From: Ruminococcus sp.
GTDB lineage: Bacteria; Bacillota; Clostridia; Oscillospirales; Ruminococcaceae
DNA: 42,923 nucleotides
Direction: 5' to 3'
Assembly: GCA_031262225.1 (NCBI GenBank)
Contig: JAISIC010000015.1
Location: forward strand, 1 to 42,923
Position numbers and translations under genes: made by a program. The notes beneath the pieces were generated by a model. That model saw nothing but the letters and a program-made list of their open reading frames with translations. It was not told the origin of the DNA and did no database searches. The first letter of the stretch is position 1, and the number at the start of each line of letters is the position of its first letter. Positions 15,845 to 24,871 of the stretch are shown here, one piece after another.

Positions 15845-16237
15845 ATGAAAATTGATTTGAAATTTGTAAATAACTATTGCGATTTGACGAAATCCGACGT
15901 TTATTTAGCGGATGTTGTTGAGACTATAAAGGGTTATGCCGACGAAGATAAAAAGGTTTGGACCGACATTATAGTTCTTTCCGGCGAAACTTGCTCTATT
16001 GCTGTGAATATCGGAAAGGATAGTTTAGAGCGGATAACCGAGCTGTATAAAATGAGTTCATATATACCTGATGATATATTAAAAGAATGCGAAACTAACG
16101 GCAGGAAACTAAACTATCGGGATCAATGCTATAAAGAAAACAAATTTGCTCACAGGGACTACAAGGTTATCATTATTGATCGGCAATCCACGCCGAGCGG
16201 CAAACAGGTTAATTACAGAATCTATTGCGAACAATAA
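15845..16237 (+). CDS. Small protein of unknown function at the end of the sugar transporter operon
   Basis: A 130-aa soluble protein with no signal peptide, no membrane segment and no family I recognise. It begins MKIDLKFVNNYCDL and ends with a basic, beta-rich stretch (DYKVIIIDRQ, NYRIYCEQ); it has four cysteines without a metal-site spacing. AAGGAC stands before the ATG and the gap to the permease is only 9 bases, so it is translated in the same transcript. Its base composition is more AT-rich than the transporter genes, which hints at later insertion into the operon. It is followed by two hairpins. Confidence 0.7.
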   Translation: MKIDLKFVNNYCDLTKSDVYLADVVETIKGYADEDKKVWTDIIVLSGETCSIAVNIGKDSLERITELYKMSSYIPDDILKECETNGRKLNYRDQCYKENKFAHRDYKVIIIDRQSTPSGKQVNYRIYCEQ

Positions 16238-16252
16238 AAACGGCGAGCCGTC

Positions 16253-16299
16253 GGGGGCACGTCAACTTTTTTCACCCCATCGCATACGAACGTGCCCCC
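16253..16299. repeat. Ten-bp inverted repeat with 27-base loop
   Basis: GGGGGCACGT (16253-16262) and ACGTGCCCCC (16290-16299) are perfect complements. It lies downstream of the unknown gene in a region coding for nothing visible. It may be part of a termination region or of a small structured RNA. Confidence 0.6.
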
Positions 16300-16315
16300 A
16301 CTCACACTGCATAAA

Positions 16316-16339
16316 ACCGCCTGTAGAAATACAGGCGGT
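16316..16339. terminator. GAAA-tetraloop hairpin terminator, bidirectional
   Basis: ACCGCCTGTA, GAAA, TACAGGCGGT: a perfect 10-bp stem. On the plus strand TTGCTTTT follows; on the minus strand TTTTA follows. It sits between the convergent ends of the sugar operon and the FapA gene and probably serves both. Confidence 0.75.
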
Positions 16340-16361
16340 TGCTTTTGCGAAGTAAAAGCTT

Positions 16362-17786
16362 TTATAATGGTATAATCCTAAGCTCATTAAATTCATCAAC
16401 CGAAACGGTGATCTTTCTCTGGTCAACTTCGGTGTCGTAGTGCATGGTGTTGATATTAATCCGCGTTTTGGCATAGAGCGTTCCGGAAACGTCAATGCGA
16501 AGCACTTGATTATTCTCAAGAATCTCGGTGAGCTCATCCACCCGCTTTTTTGTTACCATCATCTCGCGGTTAATGAGGATCCTCTTTTTCACCGAAGTCC
16601 CGAGCCGCTCTTCATGTTCGGGCAAAAGCCGCAGTTCCCTCTTCTTCTTGCCGTTGAGATAGTCAACAAGCATTGCAATTTCAGAGAGTTCGCGTTCAAG
16701 AAGTGCAATCTTCTCTTCAAGACGTTCCTTTTCGGACTCTAAAATCGAGTTGTCTCCCAGCGATATTGTTGTGATCGGGTAGTTGGGCGAACCTATGTTA
16801 TTCTGACAGTTTATAGAGGTAAGAACCGTGTATCTTCCGCCGATAATCCCGCCGTTTTTCGAGCCTTTTGTAACGAGCGTTCCGCCGCAGTAAACCTCAC
16901 ACATCATTAAAGTCGAAGCGGTGATATCACCCTCCGTCCGCATATCGCAATATTCGCAGAAACCCGCTGTAATATTACCGCCCGCCCTGACGGTTGCATG
17001 ATTTGTAACCTGTTTTAGTATTACATCCCCTGTCGCTTCGATATGAGCGCCGGAGAAAACGCCGCCGTTTATCGTCACATTTCCGCCGGTTGAAACAACC
17101 CTGAAACCCTCGCCCACATTGCCCTGAACGCTGATATCGCTGATGAATGAGATATTCCCGGTGTTAAAGTCGATATCCGCCTTAATATTCAGCGACCTGT
17201 GCACAACAAAAGAGCTTTTTTCAAATACCAGATGCCCGTCGGAAGCGGCGGAAAGGGTCAACCCGTCAAGGCTTAACACCGTGCCGACACCGACAGCGAA
17301 TTTCGCCTTCTTCCCCGGAGCGGGATTGATTTCACGTCCGAGCACATCTTTGCCCGGCGTTCCGTCGGTGGGAGGGGTTATTTCGGCGATGGTGGTCCCG
17401 GCTGTGATAGAGCGGATCCGCCCTAATTCTCGATAGTCAACATAGCCCATCTCATCTTCGACAGGCAGGTTGTCGGTGTATTTTTCAAACTTATATTCGA
17501 TGAAGCCGTCCTTGCCGGGGGTAGCAGGGGTATATTCGGCAACGGTGAAAAATCGGTCATAAAGCTTTTGATCGACGATATCATCGATCTTAGTGCTGTG
17601 AATACCGTAACAGACGCCTTTGTCGGCAAGGGCGGCTTTAATCATATCTACTGTGACGTGCTTGCCGCCGCCGACAGGTGCAACCATCGCAACCATCGCG
17701 GTGGTGCTTTTTTCGCCCAGCTCAACCTTAACATACCCGTCAATGACAGGCAGTTTTTCTTCTGTTTTCTGATTCTGTGTTTCCAT
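16362..17786 (-). CDS. FapA (DUF342) family protein
   Basis: A 474-aa cytoplasmic protein of the flagellar-assembly-protein-A family. The N-terminal alpha/beta domain (about 10-190) holds TPPTDGTPGKDVLG and APGKKAKF. A right-handed parallel beta-helix follows (about 195-360) with regular repeats such as ISVQGNVGEGFRVVSTGGNV and TEGDITASTLMMCEVYCGG. Next is a coiled coil (about 355-440, ESEKERLEEKIALLERELSEI) and a short beta end. Proteins of this family are linked to polar flagella or cell-envelope regulation; the biochemical role is not established. The start overlaps the rluA stop by one base (TAATG), so translation is coupled. Confidence 0.88.
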   Translation of the reverse strand: METQNQKTEEKLPVIDGYVKVELGEKSTTAMVAMVAPVGGGKHVTVDMIKAALADKGVCYGIHSTKIDDIVDQKLYDRFFTVAEYTPATPGKDGFIEYKFEKYTDNLPVEDEMGYVDYRELGRIRSITAGTTIAEITPPTDGTPGKDVLGREINPAPGKKAKFAVGVGTVLSLDGLTLSAASDGHLVFEKSSFVVHRSLNIKADIDFNTGNISFISDISVQGNVGEGFRVVSTGGNVTINGGVFSGAHIEATGDVILKQVTNHATVRAGGNITAGFCEYCDMRTEGDITASTLMMCEVYCGGTLVTKGSKNGGIIGGRYTVLTSINCQNNIGSPNYPITTISLGDNSILESEKERLEEKIALLERELSEIAMLVDYLNGKKKRELRLLPEHEERLGTSVKKRILINREMMVTKKRVDELTEILENNQVLRIDVSGTLYAKTRININTMHYDTEVDQRKITVSVDEFNELRIIPL

Positions 17787-18697
17787 TAAAACACCTTTGT
17801 AAGTAAATCTTCAAACCAAGGCATTTCGGTTTGATAGGTCGTATCGTCAATGATTATCTTGTATGCATGGAGAAGCTGTGTCTTAACATGAAAATGTTTA
17901 TTAACGCTGTTTTTGCCGTATTTCCCATCCCCAAGGAGCGGGAACCCGAGATGAGCAAGATGTGCTCTGATCTGATGTGTCCTGCCTGTTATGAGTTCTG
18001 CTTCTATAAGAGCCGTTTTTGGTTCGGTGTCATAAGTTTTAATAACCTTAAATCTTGTAACTATCTTTTTTGAGCCGGGAACTTCGCGGTCAAATATCTT
18101 AACAAGAGCGTCGCCCTTTATATGATATGCGGTAAACTCACCTTCGGGCGGAATCCCGACAGTAACGCAAAGATAAAATTTTGAAATTTCACGCTTTTTT
18201 ATCTTCTCGTTCATGCTTCGCAGGGCAGAAGCGGTCTTTGCGGCGATTACAATCCCGGAAGTGTTGCGATCAAGCCTGTTGCAGAGGGCAGGGACAAAAC
18301 TTTGTTCATTTTCGGGGTCATATTCACCCTTTTTTATGAGGAAGCCTATAAGCCTGCCGATGAGGGTGTCGGTGCTGCCCGCATCATCTTCATGAACCAC
18401 AAGCCCCGATGGTTTATTTATCAGAATTATATTGTCATCCTCGTAAATAATATCAATATCAAAACGTCTATAATTTACAGCGGATTTTTTTACTAAAAAT
18501 TCATCTTTTATATAAATTTTTATGTTATCATGTAGTTGTAGCAGTGTGTCGCCGAAGGCTCTCTTCCCGTTTATCTTAATATCCTTTTTGCGGACAGCCT
18601 TATATAACATACCGGGGGGGAGCGACGGGAATGCTTTTGTCAAAAACTTGTCAAGCCTTTGCCCGGCGTCATTTTCACCGATAATTAAATCTTTCAT
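17786..18697 (-). CDS. RluA-family 23S rRNA/tRNA pseudouridine synthase
   Basis: A 303-aa enzyme converting specific uridines to pseudouridine. It has an N-terminal S4-like RNA-binding domain (about 10-70; GQRLDKFLTKAF) and the RluA catalytic domain with NRLDRNTSGIVIAAKT, whose Asp is the nucleophile, plus the later GRTHQIRAHLAHLGFPLLGD motif. The usual HRLD is NRLD here, a common variant in RluC-like paralogues. The site specificity cannot be read from sequence. It is divergent from radC with only 38 bases between, so the two promoters must overlap or extend into the genes. Confidence 0.92.
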   Translation of the reverse strand: MKDLIIGENDAGQRLDKFLTKAFPSLPPGMLYKAVRKKDIKINGKRAFGDTLLQLHDNIKIYIKDEFLVKKSAVNYRRFDIDIIYEDDNIILINKPSGLVVHEDDAGSTDTLIGRLIGFLIKKGEYDPENEQSFVPALCNRLDRNTSGIVIAAKTASALRSMNEKIKKREISKFYLCVTVGIPPEGEFTAYHIKGDALVKIFDREVPGSKKIVTRFKVIKTYDTEPKTALIEAELITGRTHQIRAHLAHLGFPLLGDGKYGKNSVNKHFHVKTQLLHAYKIIIDDTTYQTEMPWFEDLLTKVF

Positions 18698-18735
18698 GGC
18701 TCTTTCATTAAAAACTTTTTTTAGGACTGTGATTT

Positions 18736-19467
18736 ATGAACATAACTGAAAATAATAAAGAAAAACTGCCTGATCTTGTCGATAACTATCATGAGGGGCA
18801 TCGTGCCCGAATGAGGAAACGCTTTTGGGAGGAGGGTTTCAGGAGCTTTTCTCCCCATGAAGTGGTGGAGTTTATCCTTTTTTTCACCCGCCCGCGTGTC
18901 AACACAAATGAGACTGCCCATATGCTTTTGAAGCATTTCGGGAATTTTTCAAAGCTTCTTGATGCCACAAAGGATGAGCTTATGGCGGCAGGGCTTTCAG
19001 AATCGTCTGCAATCCTTTTCAAGACTATTCCGGCGTGTTTTCCGTTTTATTTCGGATCCAGAAACGAAGACCTTGTCTATGATAATTCAAAGAAACTCAA
19101 GGCACTGTTTGCATATGAGTTTCCGGGAGCAAATGTCGAGCAGTTCAGGCTTGCCTGTTTCACGCCCAGACTTCATCTCAAATCCCGGAAGATATATATC
19201 ATAAACGAGGGTGAGCCGGATAAAACAGAGGTGAACATCAGAAAGCTTGTTTACACCGTCGTCCGGACCGAAACAAACTCAATCGCCCTTTCACATAACC
19301 ACCCGAACAGACCGGCAACGCCGTCAACTTCGGATATATCGACAACAAGATACCTTGGGCAGACACTCCGTGCCTTCGGTGTCCATATCCTTGACCATAT
19401 CATTATAGGTTCGGACGGGGCGCTTTCAATGCGTGAAGAGGGTTGTTTCACACTCTTTGAAACATAG
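18736..19467 (+). CDS. radC: RadC/MPN-domain protein
   Basis: A 243-aa protein with an N-terminal helix-hairpin-helix region (about 35-105) and a C-terminal JAB1/MPN-like metalloprotein domain. The JAMM motif is intact: H187-x-H189-x10-D200 within SHNHPNRPATPSTSD. RadC proteins were named for DNA repair but their biochemical activity remains unclear. The gene precedes uvrB on the same strand with 77 bases between. The upstream ribosome site is weak (AGGA at an 11-base distance). Confidence 0.88.
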   Translation: MNITENNKEKLPDLVDNYHEGHRARMRKRFWEEGFRSFSPHEVVEFILFFTRPRVNTNETAHMLLKHFGNFSKLLDATKDELMAAGLSESSAILFKTIPACFPFYFGSRNEDLVYDNSKKLKALFAYEFPGANVEQFRLACFTPRLHLKSRKIYIINEGEPDKTEVNIRKLVYTVVRTETNSIALSHNHPNRPATPSTSDISTTRYLGQTLRAFGVHILDHIIIGSDGALSMREEGCFTLFET

Positions 19468-19510
19468 ATATATTATAGCATAAAAAGCCTCATTTGTAAA
19501 TACTTTTTGA

Positions 19511-19530
19511 ATAAATATTTGAATATTTAT
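19511..19530. repeat. AT-rich 20-bp palindrome upstream of uvrB
   Basis: ATAAATATT (19511-19519), centre TG, AATATTTAT (19522-19530): perfect 9-bp arms, 15 bases before the uvrB ATG. It is placed where an operator would block transcription or initiation. The low complexity of the sequence reduces its weight. Confidence 0.45.
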
Positions 19531-19544
19531 ATTTAAGGAATATA

Positions 19545-21527
19545 ATGGATTATTTCAAACTCCGAAGTGACTATGCTCTTTCGGGCGACCAATCCGAAGC
19601 TGTAGACAAGCTTGTCGCAGGACTTGCGGCGGGCGACAGGGAGCAGACCCTTTTGGGTGTCACCGGTTCGGGCAAAACCTTCACCATGGCAAATGTTATC
19701 GCCCGTGTCAACCGCCCGACTTTAATTTTGGCACATAATAAGATTTTGGCGGCACAGCTCTGTTCGGAATTTAAGGAGTTTTTTCCCGAAAACGCCGTTG
19801 AATATTTCGTGTCATATTACGACTACTACCAACCGGAAGCCTATGTTCCGTCCACCGATTCATATATTGAAAAGGATTCGTCGATAAACGACGAAATCGA
19901 CAAGCTTCGACATTCCGCGACATCTGCAATAGCGGAACGCAGGGACGTTATAATCGTTGCCTCCGTTTCCTGCATATATACCCTCGGTTCGCCCGACGAC
20001 TATCGGACGATGATAATATCCATGCGAAAGGGGCAGCTATGCTCGCGTGTTGATCTGCTGTCTCTCCTTGTAGCTTTACAATATGAGCGAAACGATATGA
20101 ATTTTGTCCGTTCCACATTCCGCGTTCGCGGCGACGTTGTGGAGATTTTCCCCGCAGGTTCAACCGACACAGCCATAAGGGTTGAATTATTTGATGATGA
20201 GATTGAGAGAATAACCGAGTTTCGCCCCCTCACAGGCGAACCGCTCGCGGAGCTTTCCCATGCGGCTATATATCCTGCTTCGCACTATGTTGTTGCCAAG
20301 GAGCGGCTTGACGGTGCTATAGCCGACATAAAGGTTGAACTTGACGAGCGAGTTAAATATTTTGAAGAAAAAGGGCTGTTAATCGAAGCACAGAGGATAA
20401 AGCAACGGACTGAATATGACATTGAAATGCTTGAGGAGATTGGCTTTTGCAAGGGCATTGAAAACTATTCAAGGGTTATTGCAAGAAGAGAGCCGGGGAG
20501 CACGCCCTATACCCTCCTTGACCACTTCCCCGAAGACTTCCTGTTTATTGCCGATGAAAGCCATGTGTCGATACCCCAAGTCCGCGGCATGAGTGCCGGG
20601 GACAGGGCACGGAAAGAAACGCTGATTCAATATGGCTTCCGCCTCCCCTCTGCTATGGATAACCGACCGCTCACATTCGACGAGTTTTATAATAAAATCG
20701 GGCAGATAGTATACGTTTCGGCGACGCCCGGACCGCTTGAAAGAGAACGCTCCGCACAGATTGTCGAGCAGATTATCCGCCCCACAGGGCTTCTTGACCC
20801 CGAAATTATCGTCAAACCCGTCGAGGGACAGATTGAAGACCTGATATTCCAGATTAAAGAACGCACCCAAAATGAAGAAAGGGTATTAGTAACAACTCTG
20901 ACCAAGAAGATGGCAGAGGACCTGTCGGAATACCTTGCCAACGTCGGGATAAAGGTTAAATATCTGCACCACGATATCGATACCATCGAACGCATGGAGA
21001 TAATCCGCGACCTTCGCTTGGGAGCTTTCGATGTGCTTGTCGGGATCAACCTCTTGCGTGAGGGGCTTGATCTCCCCGAAGTTTCGCTTGTCGCGATACT
21101 TGATGCCGATAAGGAAGGGTTTTTGCGGTCTGAAAGTGCTCTCATCCAAACGGTGGGACGTGCGGCGAGGAACGAGCACGGACAGGTTATCATGTATGCC
21201 GACACCGTCACAAGGTCAATGTATGCCTGCATTTCCGAGACGGAACGCCGCCGTTCCATACAGATGAAATGGAACGAAAAGCACGGCATCACCCCGACGA
21301 CAATCATAAAAGACGTCCGAGACGTCCTTGAAATATCCACCAGAGCCGAGACCGATTCCGAGGTTAAAGCGGCGAAAAAGCAATACACGGCGATTGAGAA
21401 AATGCGGCTTATCGAGAGCCTGACCGAGCAGATGAAGGATGCGGCGAAGATTTTGGAGTTTGAACACGCCGCCTACCTTCGCGATAAAATTAATGAATTA
21501 AAGGGGATTAAAAAGGGTGGAAAATAA
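19545..21527 (+). CDS. uvrB: Excinuclease ABC subunit B
   Basis: The damage-verifying helicase subunit of nucleotide excision repair, acting with UvrA and UvrC (not in this window). The 660-aa length is standard. Walker A GVTGSGKT is at 38-45, the beta-hairpin [18 protein letters not shown] follows near 92, the DEAD-type box is DESH (337-340), motif [19 protein letters not shown] lies near 510 and motif VI is [11 protein letters not shown]-terminal UVR motif (about 625-655, [20 protein letters not shown]) binds UvrC. AAGGA lies 7 bases before the ATG. The stop overlaps the queF start by 11 bases, implying a uvrB-queF-fic transcript. Confidence 0.97.
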   Translation: MDYFKLRSDYALSGDQSEAVDKLVAGLAAGDREQTLLGVTGSGKTFTMANVIARVNRPTLILAHNKILAAQLCSEFKEFFPENAVEYFVSYYDYYQPEAYVPSTDSYIEKDSSINDEIDKLRHSATSAIAERRDVIIVASVSCIYTLGSPDDYRTMIISMRKGQLCSRVDLLSLLVALQYERNDMNFVRSTFRVRGDVVEIFPAGSTDTAIRVELFDDEIERITEFRPLTGEPLAELSHAAIYPASHYVVAKERLDGAIADIKVELDERVKYFEEKGLLIEAQRIKQRTEYDIEMLEEIGFCKGIENYSRVIARREPGSTPYTLLDHFPEDFLFIADESHVSIPQVRGMSAGDRARKETLIQYGFRLPSAMDNRPLTFDEFYNKIGQIVYVSATPGPLERERSAQIVEQIIRPTGLLDPEIIVKPVEGQIEDLIFQIKERTQNEERVLVTTLTKKMAEDLSEYLANVGIKVKYLHHDIDTIERMEIIRDLRLGAFDVLVGINLLREGLDLPEVSLVAILDADKEGFLRSESALIQTVGRAARNEHGQVIMYADTVTRSMYACISETERRRSIQMKWNEKHGITPTTIIKDVRDVLEISTRAETDSEVKAAKKQYTAIEKMRLIESLTEQMKDAAKILEFEHAAYLRDKINELKGIKKGGK

Positions 21528-21969
21528 TAATAACAATTTAACGCTGTTGGGAAATAAAAACACAGAGTACCCGACCGATTACGCACCGGAGCTCTTGGAG
21601 ACATTCAATAACAAATTCCCCGACAGGGACTACTTCGTGGAGTTTAACTGCCCCGAGTTCACCTGCCTCTGTCCCATCACAGGACAGCCGGACTTTGCTA
21701 AAATCACGATAAAATATATCCCCGAGCAAAAGATGGTAGAGAGCAAATCGCTCAAGCTGTATCTATTCTCATTCAGGGGCCACGGCGGCTTTCACGAAGA
21801 TTCGGTGAATATAATACTCCGCGATCTAATAAACCTGATGGAACCCAAATATATCGAAGTCTTAGGCGAGTTCACCCCCCGCGGCGGCATTGCCATTCAT
21901 CCCTTTGTGAATCACGGGAAGAGCGAAAAATGGAAAGAGTTCGCGGAGAAGAGGTTGGAGAAGTATTAA
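21517..21969 (+). CDS. queF: NADPH-dependent preQ0 reductase
   Basis: Reduces 7-cyano-7-deazaguanine (preQ0) to preQ1, the precursor inserted into GUN-anticodon tRNAs by Tgt for queuosine. The 150-aa protein is the short unimodular type. It has the catalytic cysteine C52 in [13 protein letters not shown] and the family signature [13 protein letters not shown] followed by HGGFHED. The GTG start overlaps the end of uvrB by 11 bases, so no preQ1 riboswitch can precede it. The rest of the preQ0 pathway (queC, queD, queE) is not in the window. tRNA-Asp and tRNA-Tyr genes in this window are expected end substrates. Confidence 0.95.
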   Translation: MENNNNNLTLLGNKNTEYPTDYAPELLETFNNKFPDRDYFVEFNCPEFTCLCPITGQPDFAKITIKYIPEQKMVESKSLKLYLFSFRGHGGFHEDSVNIILRDLINLMEPKYIEVLGEFTPRGGIAIHPFVNHGKSEKWKEFAEKRLEKY

Positions 21970-21971
21970 AT

Positions 21972-22628
21972 ATGAAATCAAAATACAACATGACATTGGA
22001 ACAAAATATCTTTGTAGCGAAGCGAAATATCGTTGACTATATATATAAAAGTGCACAGCTCGAAGGTTTGGGTGTTACCTACCCGGACACAGAAGCTATA
22101 TTTAACGGTGTGTCAGCTCCGGGTGTAAAAGTAACCGACATCATAGCCGTAAATAATCTAAAACACGCATGGCAGTTCCTTCTTGATACCTTAGAGTCTC
22201 CGCTTGATTACGCCTATTTGTGTAAGCTTAATCAGCTTGTAGGCGGTGATAATCTTGTTTATAATGCCGGCTATATCCGCACATTATCGGTATCTATCGG
22301 CGGAACGAGTTGGAAGCCGGAAATCCCCGTAGAGGACGATATAAAAGCCCGCCTTATTGAATTACAGCGTGTTGAAAATGCCACAGATCGGGCTATAGAA
22401 ATAATGCTATATGTTATGCGGGGGCAGTTTTTCCTTGACGGCAACAAGCGGACGGCTATGCTTGCCGCCAACAAAGAAATGATTGCAAACGGACAAGGGA
22501 TAATTTCTATCCCAGTTGAACTTATTCCGCAGTTTACACCGCTTCTTGTAAAGTATTACGAAACAGGTGAGCCGGACACTATAAAAGCATTTGTATATGA
22601 TAACTGTATAGATGGGATGAATATTTAA
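21972..22628 (+). CDS. Fic/Doc-family protein with Gln in place of the catalytic His
   Basis: A 218-aa Fic-fold protein. The core motif reads QFFLDGNKR (152-160) where active AMPylators have HxFx(D/E)GN(G/K)R; the base histidine is Gln152, while Asp156, Gly157, Asn158 and Arg160 are kept. An N-terminal SAQLEG (27-32) fits the inhibitory helix motif (S/T)xxxE(G/N), as in class II Fic proteins. So the autoinhibition element is kept while the catalytic base is lost; activity is either lost or altered. I start at 21972, two bases after queF, with GGAGAAG upstream; a start at 21930 lies inside queF. No separate antitoxin gene is adjacent. Codons are somewhat AT-richer than in uvrB. Confidence 0.85.
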   Translation: MKSKYNMTLEQNIFVAKRNIVDYIYKSAQLEGLGVTYPDTEAIFNGVSAPGVKVTDIIAVNNLKHAWQFLLDTLESPLDYAYLCKLNQLVGGDNLVYNAGYIRTLSVSIGGTSWKPEIPVEDDIKARLIELQRVENATDRAIEIMLYVMRGQFFLDGNKRTAMLAANKEMIANGQGIISIPVELIPQFTPLLVKYYETGEPDTIKAFVYDNCIDGMNI

Positions 22629-22631
22629 CAG

Positions 22632-22663
22632 AAGCCCTCCGTCATAATCGCGGAAGGCTTTTG
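22632..22663. terminator. Bidirectional terminator between the Fic gene and lipoprotein gene
   Basis: AAGCCCTCCG (22632-22641) pairs with CGGAAGGCTT (22651-22660) with one mismatch, then TT-G-C-T. It separates two convergent genes. Confidence 0.7.
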
Positions 22664-22665
22664 CT

Positions 22666-23208
22666 CTATTCTGTCAGCCGAAATTCCGAAATATAAGCCG
22701 TTATTGCCGATTCGGGGAGTTTTATCTCCTCGGGGGTGTTTGTTTCGGGGTTGAAGATAATCTCATAGTTTGAAACAGGGATAGAGCCCGAAAGCACATA
22801 CTTTCCGTCAACAATTTTGCCGTCCGGCTCGAGGGCGGCGATTGCGTTGTCAAGGGTTCTGAAAACCTGTAAAAACAGGGCGGAGTCAGCGACAGCGTCA
22901 ACCTGCTGGGTTACGGTAAAACCATCTTTGGCAGTTGAAATGTTCTGCCCGTCATAGCTGATTGTCAGCCCTGCGATGTTTAACGGCTCGACAACCTCCA
23001 TCTCCCAAAGCCCCATGCCAAGCCTCTTTACATTCACGACAAAGTCGGCTTTTTCGGTGTCGATCTCCATATGTGCGGAAAACGGTGTGTCGGCAATCTG
23101 TGCTCCCGATCCGGGAAGCTTGTCACATGAGAAAAGGCTTAAAGAAACTACTGTAAGGATTATTACTGCAACTGCTTTTGATAATATTTTCTTGATGATG
23201 ATTAACAC
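22666..23208 (-). CDS. Putative lipoprotein, LolA-like beta fold possible
   Basis: A 180-aa exported protein with a lipobox ending LFSC (Cys28). The mature part begins with a short Gly/Ser stretch and then alternating beta strands (AHMEIDTEKADFVVNVKRL, EMEVVEPLNIAGLTISYDG), which is reminiscent of LolA/LppX-type lipid-binding barrels, but no diagnostic motif is present. The only in-frame start before the signal peptide is a GTG at 23208, four bases after the NAD(P)HX repair gene stop; the AAGGGG ahead of it is too close to be an ideal ribosome site. Translational coupling with the upstream gene is likely. The function is unknown. Confidence 0.75.
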   Translation of the reverse strand: MLIIIKKILSKAVAVIILTVVSLSLFSCDKLPGSGAQIADTPFSAHMEIDTEKADFVVNVKRLGMGLWEMEVVEPLNIAGLTISYDGQNISTAKDGFTVTQQVDAVADSALFLQVFRTLDNAIAALEPDGKIVDGKYVLSGSIPVSNYEIIFNPETNTPEEIKLPESAITAYISEFRLTE

Positions 23209-24770
23209 CCCTTGATAACCTCGGGGATAGAATTGATTACATCTGAAACGCTCATGCAGTGGACGGTCTTTTTATCTGCGGCAATATCCGCCGCCGCACC
23301 GTGAAGCCCGACAGCGTCTATGGCAAGCCTTAACGAATCAGCAGTTTCTGCATGGGCAGAAAAGACAGTCATACGATTCGCCGCGAGCCCCGCGATTATG
23401 CCTGTCAGGCAGTCGCCCGAGCCGCCTCTTGAAAGCCCCGGATTTCCCGCATAAAGAAGCTTCGCACCGCCGTTTTTATCGCTGATGACATTCGGAACGC
23501 CCTTTGCGATAACGGTGACAGCGTGTTCAAAGGCGAATGAGCGAGCATATTGCAGCCTGTTTTTATCCGCTTCGGCAATCGTCGTGTTATAAAGAGCCGC
23601 AAGTTCGCCTGCATGAGGCGTGATGATAATCTCCCCGATAGATTTGCTTAGTAATTCTATGATAGGGAGCAGGGCTTTTATGCCGTCGGCATCGAAGATT
23701 TTAACCGCGGTTTTTCCCTTTATTATCATCTCTGCGATATCGGAGGCGGCAGGGGATTCACCTATACCGCAGCCGAAAGCAACAACGTCGTATTTTTCAA
23801 TTACAGAAGAAAGCTCTTTCACCGCCGATATACCTATAGTACCGTTTTTGTCGGCAGGGAGCGGCATATACATGAGCTCGGGAATAGCGGAAGCAAGCCT
23901 GTCACAAACTTCTTTTGTCGAAGCGAGGGTAACGAGCCCCGCACCGCTTCTTATAGCCGCTGCGGCAGCAAAATGAGCGGCACCGCTGTAGCGTGACGAC
24001 CCCGCGATAATGAGCACTCGCCCGAAATCGCCCTTGTGAGAATCGGGCTTTCGGTCAGTGAATATGTTTTCGGCACTCCATTTTAGCGTTTCTATGCCGG
24101 CGTTTGTTTCGGGGAGGGCGGATTCGGGGATGCCTATGTCAAGTGTTTTAATCTCGCCCGCAAATCCTGACAGCGGCGGCTGTGAAACTCCGATTTTGTC
24201 GAAGCCGAGTGATAATGTGTAGCTGTAGTTAATTCCGATATCATATTCACCCGAAAAGGCATCAGCCAAAGACGGAATATCGACCGCGATCTTCACTGCG
24301 GAGGATTTTTTCACAAAATCAAGGAGCATTTGTATATGAGGGGGCGCGGGCTTTTTTGCATCATACCCTGTCCCGAAGATACAGTCAATTATAAGCGGAG
24401 AGCCGGCAATAATCTGATAAATCTCGGAAAGGGCTATATTACCGGCAAGCAGGTGGATTTCGGGGGTGCTTTTCACCTTTTCATACCAACCGACGGCAAG
24501 CTCTGTTTTCGGATTGCCGTCGGTCATCAGAACATGAACAGGCAGCCCCGTTTCGGCGAGGCAGTGTGCCGCCGCAAGCCCGTCACCGCCGTTGTTTCCC
24601 GAACCGACAAGGATACAGATTCCATCCGACAGATCAAGATTGGGATAGATTTCCTGCATTATAAAAAGGCATACCGCACCGCCTGCGTTCTCCATCAAAG
24701 CGGCTTTTGATACACCCTGTTCTTCTGAGAGGTTTTCGATATCTAACATCTGTTTCGGAGTAACGAACAT
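23202..24770 (-). CDS. nnr: Bifunctional NAD(P)HX epimerase/dehydratase
   Basis: Repairs hydrated NADH and NADPH. The N-terminal YjeF_N epimerase domain (about 1-210) has GSGNNGGDGLAAA and IDCIFGTGY; the C-terminal ribokinase-like dehydratase domain (about 230-515) has GRVLIIAGSSRYSGAAHFA and NPGLSRGGSGDCLTG with catalytic Asp453. The two-domain fusion of 522 aa is the usual bacterial form. The gene reads away from the SCIFF peptide gene, with two hairpins between. It is followed with a 7-base overlap by the lipoprotein gene. Confidence 0.95.
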   Translation of the reverse strand: MFVTPKQMLDIENLSEEQGVSKAALMENAGGAVCLFIMQEIYPNLDLSDGICILVGSGNNGGDGLAAAHCLAETGLPVHVLMTDGNPKTELAVGWYEKVKSTPEIHLLAGNIALSEIYQIIAGSPLIIDCIFGTGYDAKKPAPPHIQMLLDFVKKSSAVKIAVDIPSLADAFSGEYDIGINYSYTLSLGFDKIGVSQPPLSGFAGEIKTLDIGIPESALPETNAGIETLKWSAENIFTDRKPDSHKGDFGRVLIIAGSSRYSGAAHFAAAAAIRSGAGLVTLASTKEVCDRLASAIPELMYMPLPADKNGTIGISAVKELSSVIEKYDVVAFGCGIGESPAASDIAEMIIKGKTAVKIFDADGIKALLPIIELLSKSIGEIIITPHAGELAALYNTTIAEADKNRLQYARSFAFEHAVTVIAKGVPNVISDKNGGAKLLYAGNPGLSRGGSGDCLTGIIAGLAANRMTVFSAHAETADSLRLAIDAVGLHGAAADIAADKKTVHCMSVSDVINSIPEVIKGC

Positions 24771-24792
24771 AGCACACCTCTGCTCTTTTTGT

Positions 24793-24848
24793 AAAAAAAG
24801 CGCACATGGCGTTGACGGACGCAGGCGCCCTCTCTCCTGCCATCGCTT
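24793..24848 (-). terminator. Second, larger stem-loop with T-run upstream of nnr
   Basis: On the minus strand AAGCG-ATGGC ... GCCAT-(GTG)-CGCTT is followed by a run of T (24793-24799); an inner stem GCAGG/CCTGC is also possible. It lies about 20 bases before the nnr start, so it may be a back-up terminator for the SCIFF transcript or an attenuator for nnr. Confidence 0.55.
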
Positions 24849-24871
24849 AAAAGCTTTTTTATACTCTTCGC

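Noticed and set aside
20687-21388. Open frame of 233 codons on the minus strand within uvrB
   Set aside because: Antisense to a conserved gene; Ser/Arg-rich translation typical of a shadow frame.
21480-21520. Possible preQ1 riboswitch controlling queF
   Set aside because: queF overlaps the end of uvrB; there is no untranslated leader for a riboswitch.
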